The notes under the pieces were generated by a model. That model ran no database searches. It was not told the origin of the DNA and worked only from the letters and a program-made list of their open reading frames with translations. A stretch of DNA of 64,000 nt. Source: Eucommia ulmoides (lineage: Eukaryota; Streptophyta; Magnoliopsida; Garryales; Eucommiaceae). The translations under genes were made by a program, and so were the position numbers. The DNA lies in NCBI GenBank assembly GCA_016647705.1, contig CM028335.1, positions 42,163,026-42,227,025 on the forward strand, in the 5' to 3' direction. Positions 59,201 through 64,000 of the stretch are shown here, piece by piece; within the stretch, counting starts at the first letter, position 1; each line of letters starts with the position of its first letter.

Positions 59201-60821
59201 CTTGAGCAGTAGCGTGGGACTGAACTTTGACAAGGCAATAATTTGAGAAGGCAGAGGATTCATGCTGGTCATTACTATTCGTGTAAGACTAAAGGGGTTG
59301 CTGAGAGGACAAACCACCTTATTCATTCAGCACAGCAAGAGGAAAGTAAAATCTGTATCTCTCATAGGCAATGGTTTCATGAGTCATGCCGGGATATGTT
59401 GTCAAACTTCTCCTATGATGGAACTGAAAAAGGAATCCAGGTAAGTGTGGAAGGACTCCACCATGTCCTTTTTTGGTTTATAATAGAAGAGCTCATGGAT
59501 GTGTTGAGCTAACTACTAATTTTGTGAAGAGCATGTTGACATCCACTAATTCCTAATTGTCTAGACGAGTTGTCAAAATAATTTGTTAATTGTTTCATTT
59601 TTGTGTATACCATGCTTACAAGAGAGTCCCCCTCCCCCCCTATTTGGTTCTCTACGTGTCTTATTTCATTATCAAAATGAACAAATATACAGTACATCTC
59701 CAATAACAGCGACTCTTACAACTGCCACAGTGAAATTTAAGCATAAGACAGAAAATAAACTACCGAAGTTTCATTTGACATTCGCCTTCAGATTCACCAA
59801 AAAAATGACTGGACCACTAATTGCATTAGTTACAATTTGTTCCTATTCAAGCATATTGGGGAACAAAATCAGGTAATTACCTTTCCACTACATCCAACAA
59901 ATAGTAAAATCAAAACTTATGTGTTATTTTAAAGAGAAAATGAACTAATAATGACATAATTACATTAAGTAGAGCTAAGGTACAACATATGGCAAATCTA
60001 CCTTAAGCAATCCACTATAAATTGGCGTACGATTGGGTGGTTGCAGTTAAATGTGTTTCCACAACCAGAATAATTATAAAATTCTCCCTGAAAAAAAACA
60101 AAGAGTTACTCGACGATTCGCACCAAAACCAGATAACTAATGTGGTGCTGCTAAGCTAACGTTACACTTGATTTAATATAAACAATATAGGCTCAGGAAG
60201 CAAAAAGCTTAGGCTTACAAAAATGAGAACATTGATATCATGAATGACAGTATCAAACTGCATACAGGAATGATTAGACAATAACAAGGAACATATAATT
60301 TATTTAAACAAATTCAAGCAATTCTTTTACAAGATTAAGAAGCTCATTCCGTGTACGTGAATATTGAACAAAGAAGTCATTCACTAGAATATAAAACAAG
60401 AGGTATTTAAAAGCTTTAGGACGTTAGACTAACCTAATTCATTCCCAAAAAATTAGTAGAGCAAACACAAAATAATTAGCATGTGTACCTTGGGTGCAAG
60501 CATATAAAAGACACTGTTATCAACACCTCTAAATGACAAAATGGGACCATTCTCATTCCCTTCAGCAGTGTGATTGTAAACAACATCCATGAGCACCTGC
60601 TAATTTAAAATTTTGAGGAAAAAAACTCACCAAAATTGTTAGAAGAATATTCTGTACCACGTTGAAACAAAGGTTTCACCTCAATTCCTCGTTTATGTGC
60701 TTCTCTGACAAGATGCTTGAATTCATTTATTGCACTAAGGCCACAATTGTGAACACCATGAGATGAATATCTTGTCATCGGGGAAAAAAAATTGACAGTC
60801 GAGTATCCCCAAAAGTTCACC
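43099..60821 (-). CDS. ISA1: Isoamylase, ISA1-type starch debranching enzyme (C-terminal eight exons)
   Basis: Plastid isoamylase hydrolyses alpha-1,6 branch points of glucans (EC 3.2.1.68) and in plants helps shape amylopectin, usually as an ISA1 homomer or with ISA2. Exons in coding order are 60680-60821, 60489-60596, 60002-60087, 49859-49930, 49641-49767, 49304-49390, 44027-44119 and 43099-43887. All seven introns are GT-AG and phases join, giving 500 residues plus a stop with no internal stop. GH13 motifs are intact: MDVVYNHT (region I), DGFRFDLAS (nucleophile Asp), LIAEAWD (acid/base Glu) and FVCAHDGFT (region IV). The C-terminus reads [19 protein letters not shown]1 proteins are usually near 780 residues, so about 280 N-terminal residues lie beyond the window. 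Introns of 10,071 and 5,184 bp are filled with transposons. I call ISA1 over ISA3 from the region IV context ([20 protein letters not shown]). Confidence 0.93.
44027..44119 (-). CDS. ISA1: Isoamylase exon YRDIVRQF...
   Basis: 93 bp, 31 codons: [20 protein letters not shown] ... SPNLYQ. Acceptor AATCTCAG, donor GTATGC. Confidence 0.92.
44120..44927. other. Isoamylase intron sequence without recognised elements
   Basis: Start of the 5.2-kb intron (44120-49303). It contains a poly-T/A tract near 44330-44353 on the plus strand. The 80-codon minus frame 44126-44368 is not part of the isoamylase, since the exons on either side join in frame without it. Confidence 0.5.
44928..45597. repeat. About 110-bp duplication, second copy split by a 0.47-kb MITE-like insert
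   Basis: TTAGTTGTTTGGTCTCTTTT begins at about 44928 and again at about 45038. The first copy continues directly into AGTTTTCATTTCTTTTGTTT (44981). In the second copy that block appears only at 45566, after an insert at about 45091-45565. The insert starts CCTGTCTCAGAATACAATTC and ends TTTATCAAACAGAGGCC. Its ends are imperfectly inverted (CCTG...TCA..ATTTAATA against the complement of TATTAAAT...CAGG), like MITEs. Class unknown. Confidence 0.6.
45690..45803 (-). mobile_element. TRIM LTR fragment
   Basis: TGTCGAAACCCAATGGGCC ... GGGATTCAACA, 114 bp with TG..CA ends, followed by CGCTCCCTCAG, the complement of a purine tract. This is the plus-strand look of a minus-oriented TRIM 3' LTR with its polypurine tract. 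The rest is cut by the RTE LINE. Confidence 0.5.
45840..48851 (+). mobile_element. RTE-type LINE in isoamylase intron
   Basis: Broken plus-strand frames give an apurinic-type endonuclease ([13 protein letters not shown] near 45970; [10 protein letters not shown] near 46386; QIDFILTRA-like near 46580-46608), then reverse transcriptase ([13 protein letters not shown] near 47395; [13 protein letters not shown] near 47789; [10 protein letters not shown] near 47940), ending in a (TTG)n tail at 48827-48851. The endonuclease-RT order with a short tail repeat is typical of plant RTE LINEs. The usual (F/Y)ADD box reads FAHD (48041-48052). Many stops are present. It is antisense to the isoamylase gene and within its 5.2-kb intron. 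Confidence 0.85.
47033..48256 (+). pseudogene. RTE reverse transcriptase remnant
   Basis: Open pieces 47033-47314, 47378-47911 and 48035-48256 cover the RT palm. The longest (177 codons) holds [36 protein letters not shown] and [11 protein letters not shown], where the first catalytic Asp is D of FVDL. The second catalytic motif is FAHD instead of FADD. A stop precedes GLHQGSS. Downstream, [10 protein letters not shown] and [14 protein letters not shown] (48258-48440) match the RTE C-terminus. Not functional. Confidence 0.85.
49304..49390 (-). CDS. ISA1: Isoamylase exon with acid/base Glu
   Basis: 87 bp, 29 codons: [20 protein letters not shown] ... SEWNGK. The Glu of AEAWD is the proton donor. 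Acceptor CAAACAG, donor GTCAGT. It is followed by the 5.2-kb intron. Confidence 0.93.
49641..49767 (-). CDS. ISA1: Isoamylase exon LWDAVNAFG...
   Basis: 127 bp: [20 protein letters not shown] ... [10 protein letters not shown]. Acceptor TTGTCAG, donor GTAACT. Confidence 0.92.
49859..49930 (-). CDS. ISA1: Isoamylase exon with catalytic nucleophile
   Basis: 72 bp: [23 protein letters not shown], with the nucleophile Asp in GFRFDLA. Acceptor ACGTAG, donor GTTATC. It ends at phase 2 (AG), completed by T of the next exon. Confidence 0.93.
51605..52391 (+). pseudogene. L1 reverse transcriptase remnant
   Basis: Frames contain [12 protein letters not shown] (near 51662), [13 protein letters not shown] (near 51790), [20 protein letters not shown] (near 51921), [10 protein letters not shown] (near 52057, shifted), [16 protein letters not shown] (near 52212) and SYADDVVVS (52361-52387). 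The active-site YADD is intact but the frame is shifted at least three times. Other frames nearby are shadows. Confidence 0.85.
53610..53960 (+). pseudogene. L1-associated RNase H remnant
   Basis: [20 protein letters not shown] (near 53620) holds the first RNase H Asp. After a stop and shift, [16 protein letters not shown] (near 53733) and [13 protein letters not shown] (near 53805) give the Glu- and Asp-containing motifs. [16 protein letters not shown] (near 53915) is the C-terminal helix region. Plant L1 elements often carry such a C-terminal RNase H. Confidence 0.75.
54222..55643. other. Intron sequence with an inverted-repeat (hairpin) element
   Basis: Mostly unassigned intron sequence. 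54950-55180 is G-rich (TTGTAAAAGGTGTTCGTGGG at 54961) and includes the hairpin at 55069-55112. The wording around it resembles miniature inverted-repeat elements, but outer ends were not identified. Confidence 0.4.
55069..55112. repeat. Hairpin with perfect 17-bp arms and 10-nt loop
   Basis: The left arm GGCGTGAGCCCAAATGC (55069-55085) is exactly complementary to the right arm at 55096-55112, with loop GTTGGGCAAT. Pairing may extend a few bases with mismatches. Confidence 0.9.
55644..55856 (+). mobile_element. TRIM-like element, LTR-PBS-LTR
   Basis: TGTTAGAATCCTATCTCACA (55644) recurs as TGTTAGATTCCTATCCCACT (55779). Both are followed by CTTGAGAGT(G/A)C and CACCATATAA-like text. After the first copy comes TGGTATCAAAAC (55753-55764), a degenerate initiator-Met primer site. 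The second LTR is truncated near CCAACA at 55850-55856, where the next element begins. Confidence 0.65.
56023..57222 (+). mobile_element. Non-autonomous Helitron (1.2 kb)
   Basis: Inserted between A (56022) and T (57223) with 5' TCTCAATCG and 3' end CTAG. Seven bases before the CTAG... terminus, at 57191-57212, is a perfect 22-bp palindrome (ACTCGTGCCTA and its complement). Helitrons have exactly this layout: TC start, a GC-rich hairpin just before CTRR, and A/T insertion without target duplication. The related LTR at 57510-57736 shows the uninterrupted host text (AAAGAATATAACAATACAA). No Rep/helicase coding is present. Confidence 0.75.
56567..57175. repeat. AT-rich tandem repeat inside the Helitron
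   Basis: About five degenerate units of roughly 110-135 bp. Each has ATATAC(G)AAAATTATGG-like and AAACATTAAATTTA-like blocks and AATAATATAAAA. Confidence 0.65.
58452..59168 (+). mobile_element. LINE 3' fragment with internal deletion
   Basis: [15 protein letters not shown] (near 58609) resembles the linker between endonuclease and RT of plant LINEs. It is followed shortly by [18 protein letters not shown] (58828-58881), the RNase H C-terminus, so the RT between has been deleted. It ends in an A-rich tail (59152-59166). Confidence 0.6.
59169..60001. other. Isoamylase intron sequence without recognised elements
   Basis: Last part of the 10.1-kb intron. Frames at 59243-59512 and 59583-59876 are not recognised, and the exons join across this interval without them. 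Confidence 0.5.
60002..60087 (-). CDS. ISA1: Isoamylase exon GEFYNYSG...
   Basis: 86 bp: [18 protein letters not shown] ... VDCL plus AG, which joins the next exon's G to make Arg. Acceptor TTTTTTCAG, donor GTAGAT. It is followed by the 10.1-kb intron. Confidence 0.93.
60489..60596 (-). CDS. ISA1: Isoamylase exon with GH13 region I
   Basis: 108 bp, 36 codons: [17 protein letters not shown] ... YMLAPK. Acceptor TTAGCAG, donor GTACAC. NHT contains the substrate-site histidine of region I. Confidence 0.93.
60680..60821 (-). CDS. ISA1: Isoamylase exon (first visible)
   Basis: 142 bp; begins after TGTACAG with one base completing a codon, then [15 protein letters not shown]... and ends ...AHKRGIE before GTGAAA. 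The preceding exon, expected to end just before this residue, is not found up to 64000. Confidence 0.9.
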
Positions 60822-60938
60822 CTGTACAGAAAATATATTCCATAATTTATTTTTATTTTTTGTTTCAATTCGACACTTCACTAAAACCAGAATAGGCAGC
60901 CCATGACCGACTTAAATACAGGAAAATGGAAACATAAC

Positions 60939-61274
60939 TGTTAGAAGGTTCCAACCTAAAATCATATGGAATCAAATTGGGTAACTCCTTTCACATATAG
61001 ACTACTTTGGGAAACCTGATAAATTCAATGTGGGACTCTAGTACCCACCCTCATGTCCCACCGCCAGCCTTGCACATCATGCGATCAAACAAGCAAAAGA
61101 GAAACGACAAACATTCAAACAATCAGGGGCAAACAAACGAAACTTTCCAAACCTACCTCTGATACCATGTTAGGAGGCTCTAATCTAAAACCAAATGGTA
61201 TCTCACTTGGAATAACTCCTTTAACAAATAGCCTATTTTGGGAAGCCTCACAAATTCGATGTGAGATTCTAACA
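60939..61274 (-). mobile_element. TRIM with two 106-107-bp LTRs and ATAAC target duplication
   Basis: Plus-strand LTR copies are 60939-61044 (TGTTAGAAGGTTCCAACC...) and 61168-61274 (TGTTAGGAGGCTCTAATC...TTCTAACA). Between them lie CCCACCCTCATGTCCCACC (complement of a polypurine tract) at 61045 and ACCTCTGATACCA (complement of the primer site TGGTATCAGAGGT) at 61155-61167. So it is a minus-oriented TRIM of 336 bp. It is flanked by ATAAC at 60934-60938 and 61275-61279. The 187-codon frame across it is a coincidence. Confidence 0.9.
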
Positions 61275-61299
61275 ATAACTATGAACATAGAGAAACTAA

Positions 61300-61480
61300 A
61301 CTCTCCTAATCAAAGGAATGCAATGTCCATCCAATTTCAAAGCATCCCTCACAACAGGAGGAACAACAGCCTCAGAACTGAAAACGTGATCAGCACCAGC
61401 ACTTCCCACTTTAGCCAAAGCATCAGCCACTTGAATGGCCTACTTGTGACATTGAAAGATCATAAACTGTCCCAGCTCCA
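61300..61480 (-). pseudogene. RNase H C-terminal fragment (LINE or RVT_3-type)
   Basis: The minus strand reads QVADALAKVGSAGADHVFSS then VVPPVVRDALKLDG and ends at a stop. The VADALAK motif carries the last RNase H Asp and is characteristic of RNase H-like domains at the ends of plant LINEs. Its reading upstream is broken by a stop. It could instead be an exon of a stand-alone RNase H-like gene; context favours a LINE remnant. Confidence 0.5.
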
Positions 61481-61629
61481 ACATCTTAGGAACAATGTTA
61501 CCTGGAAGGCAGTTGGATTAGGTTTATGGTATGATTACAGGTCCATGGTACGAGACTCTACTCAAATCGAAGTACACAAGGGGGTACAGATTATTTTGAT
61601 ACTTATTCACCAGTAACAAAAATCATATC

Positions 61630-62886
61630 TATACGTATGTTAATAGCAATTGCAGCTATAACCTTGAGATATATCAAATGGATAGTAAGACTGCATTCTT
61701 GAATGGTGAATTAGATGAAGAAACCTATATGGAACAACCGGAAGGGTTTGTGGTTCCTAGAAAAAAGAATAAAGTGTGTTTACTTGTAAAATCCTTGTAT
61801 TGATTAAAGCAAACGCCAAAACAATGGCATGCGAAATTTGACAAAATTATGTTGTCAAATAATTTTAAGATTAATGAATGTGACAATTGTGTTTATACTA
61901 AGACAACTGAGTCTTGTTACGTTATTGTATGTTTATATATAAATGATATGCTTATTATTAGAAGTAGTGATGAGTTCATAAAATCTACGAAACAAATGTT
62001 AACTAATAAATTTGAAATATTTGGTAGAAGCATATGTCATTCTTAGAATTAAAATTTCAAGAACATCTAAAGAATTGATCTTATCTCAATCTCATTACAT
62101 CGAGAAGGTCCTTACAAAATTTAACAACGATGATTCAGGTATAGCAAGAACACCAGTAGATGTTAATCAACATCTTTTTTAGAATGCTAGTGAGAGCATA
62201 TCTCAGTTGGAGTACTCTCCAATAATTGTCAATTTAATGTACATTATGAATTGTACAAAACCTAATATTGCTTATGCAGTAAGTAAATTAAGCAGGTTCA
62301 CTAGCAATCAACGTAGAGAACATTGGAAAGCTATAGTGAGACTTTTGAGATATCTAAGATATACTCAAAATTATAGTTAGCATTACGCGAGATATCCAAC
62401 AGTACTGAAAGGGTGTAGTGATGCAAATTGGATATCTGATTCTAAAGACACCAAATCCATGAGCAGATATATCTTTGTATTAGGAGGAGCTGTTGTATCA
62501 TGAAAATATTTTAAGCAAACATGTATTTCCAGATTTACAATGGAATCTAAATTTATTGCTTTAGATTAGATAAAGCAGAAGAAGTAGAGTGGCTTCGACA
62601 ATTCTTGAAAGATATTTCAATGTGGAATAAGCTTGTGCCAGCTATCTGCATACATTGTGATAGCCATTCTGCGATTGGAAAAGCAGAAAGTAGTATGTAT
62701 AACAGTAAGTCTCGACACATACGTCAAAGGCATAATACCATGAGGCAATTATTTTCTAATGAAATTATCTCAATTGACCATATCAAGTCAAAAGATAACA
62801 TTGCGGATCTTTTGACCAAAGGTCTTACACAACATAGAGTAAACTGTTTATCGAGAGGAATAGGCTTAAAACCTATTACGAAATAA
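61630..62886 (+). pseudogene. Ty1/copia RT-RNase H remnant
   Basis: Plus-strand frames read QMDSKTAFLNGELDEETYME (61678), LVKSLY then a stop then LKQTPKQWHAKFD (61785-61843), and VCLYINDMLIIRS (61930-61970), where the YVDD box is YIND. After several shifts come RHIRQRHNTMRQL and IKSKDNIADLLTKGL (62712-62832), the copia RNase H end. Gag, protease and integrase are absent. It lies in the intron upstream of the first visible isoamylase exon and on the opposite strand. Confidence 0.85.
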
Positions 62887-63469
62887 TCATCATAATAGCA
62901 ACCCAACCTAATTGACTGCAGATCCCAAGATCTAGGTTCAAAGGGACAACCGAATTATGAAGATGACGATAAGTGTATCACTAAGTAGACAAAAAGTACA
63001 ACTCATTCCTATGATAACAGTGATATCTACAATATAATTAAGGATAAATATAACTTTTAATGATTTATATATCTTGAAAATTTCAAGTGGGGTGTAGCAA
63101 AATATTATTTAGAGAGAATCACCTATATAAGTGAGAACTGGGCCGGTTCTATAAGAATGAAAAGGCTAAATTCTCTAGAAACACTCATAAAGTACCAGAG
63201 TGTTCAGGGCAAAAATGAACGCAACCATAGAACGGAAAGTGTCTAGAAAACAACTATATAGTTTCTATTGTCTTGGTTTACACGAAAGGTCAAATAGTTT
63301 AAGGCGTCATGTTCACTGTTTGGTTGAGTAAATTTGATCTAGAGAAAGTTCAAGGCCAAAAGCGACCTGTGTTCATGTAGTTGTTTTCTTTTGAGCACTC
63401 TCACTCTCTTTTTTGAGTCTGCATTACAAATGCATGTTTATCCAATCAATTTTCGCCTTATGTGAGAGA
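62887..63469 (+). mobile_element. Copia 3' untranslated region
   Basis: No coding sequence. It runs from the RNase H stop to GTGAGAGACTG (63461-63471), a purine-rich tract like those preceding copia 3' LTRs. AATTTCAAGTGGGGTG (63078-63093) is another candidate tract. Confidence 0.5.
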
Positions 63470-64000
63470 CTGTTATATAAAAAAAATATATAATTAAATA
63501 AAATTGGAATTTTATAACCCAATTATTAGTGGACCCAATCTTAAATTGAGACATATGAATATATCAATATATTCTCCTCGGTGATGAAATGAATGTGGGG
63601 TATATTTATATGTACAAAAATCATTTCAAAAGTGAATTAAAATTGTTCCTTAAAGTGCCCACTTGAAATTGTTGATTGATGTATCATGTAGGTTATCCCA
63701 CATTGATAACTAAAAAATATGAAAAGCCGTTTATTAAGACTCAGGTTATCTCTTGAAGGTAAGCCCTCTAGGAAGTTGAACTAATATGGACAAAAAGTAG
63801 GCTAAAGGCTATAAAATAAATAAATCCGATCGACCGCCCGCACCGGGTTTGTGTCCGGGTCTGGGGCCTGGGCCTAGCTTTGGGTCTAGGTCTAGGCTTG
63901 AGCCTGGGCTCGGGCCTGTGGCCTTGGGGGCTTGGGAAATGCTTGGCTTAGACTTAGTATTTTTAGACAAAATTCGAAATTCCCAACCCAAATAGAGTAT
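63470..64000 (+). mobile_element. Possible start of copia 3' LTR, then unassigned
   Basis: TGTTATATAAAAA follows the purine tract at 63461. No second copy is available in the window to confirm the LTR. 63836-63925 is a degenerate GGGCCT/GGGTCT hexamer repeat. Confidence 0.35.
63836..63925. repeat. Degenerate (GGGYCT)n repeat
   Basis: A run of GGGTCT, GGGCCT, AGGTCT and GGGCTC units. The overlapping minus frame 63809-63991 (Pro/Gly-rich) comes from this repeat. Confidence 0.6.

Noticed and set aside
61053-61616. 187-codon plus frame
   Set aside because: It crosses the TRIM boundary and the antisense RNase H fragment, so it is a chance open frame.
1-64000. tRNA, rRNA or snRNA genes
   Set aside because: No cloverleaf with A and B boxes or rRNA-like block was seen by eye; only tRNA-complementary primer sites occur. 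A dedicated RNA search was not possible.

Overview
This window is plant nuclear DNA, most likely from an angiosperm with a large, repeat-rich genome. It carries one recognisable host gene, the 3' two-thirds of a plastid isoamylase (ISA1-type starch-debranching enzyme), encoded on the minus strand in eight exons between 43099 and 60821. Everything else I can identify is transposable-element DNA, mostly old, nested and broken. The sequence is AT-rich, with many microsatellites and no bacterial-style operons, tRNAs, rRNAs or CRISPR arrays.

Layout. 1-3203: 3' end and 3' LTR of an Athila-like Ty3/gypsy element. 3243-5120: solo-LTR-like sequence on the minus strand. 5121-9696: decayed gag-pro-pol of a Tat-lineage Ty3/gypsy element (protease, RT, RNase H, second archaeal-type RNase H, integrase). 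9697-13267: Ty1/copia (SIRE-like) LTR, itself interrupted by a solo Athila-like LTR (11133-12461) with a 5-bp target duplication. 13850-14668: part of another SIRE-like LTR. 14830-21687: Tat-type 3' region with tandem repeats, a decayed antisense ORF and a 2-kb LTR. 22570-35775: a SIRE-like LTR and interior (outer element) split by a nearly complete gag-only SIRE-like element (24340-34191). 35776-41020: a second Tat 3' end (integrase, antisense ORF, LTR) carrying another solo LTR. 41021-43098: downstream flank of the isoamylase gene.

43099-60821: the isoamylase gene. All seven introns that can be checked have GT-AG ends and compatible phases, and the GH13 active-site motifs are present, so the gene looks functional although its introns are full of transposons. 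A 5.2-kb intron holds an RTE-type LINE, a TRIM LTR and a MITE-like insert. A 10.1-kb intron holds an L1-type LINE with a 9-bp target duplication, a hairpin, a TRIM, a three-LTR composite split by a Helitron, and a LINE tail. 60822-64000: the intron upstream of the first visible exon, holding a TRIM with a perfect target duplication, an antisense RNase H fragment and a decayed copia pol. The N-terminal isoamylase exons, about 280 residues judging by the family, must lie beyond position 64000 or be lost.

The most interesting unexplained signal is in the LTR promoters. Two diverged Athila-like LTRs carry pairs of 10-bp palindromes whose starts are exactly 20 bp apart (seven of seven pairs), ending 54-55 bp upstream of the TATA box, but the palindrome itself differs between the two (CGCCTAGGCG versus CGCTGCAGCG). 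Unrelated SIRE-like LTRs in the window show a similar arrangement built from GTCGAC/GGTTGACC motifs. I found no convincing new gene system.
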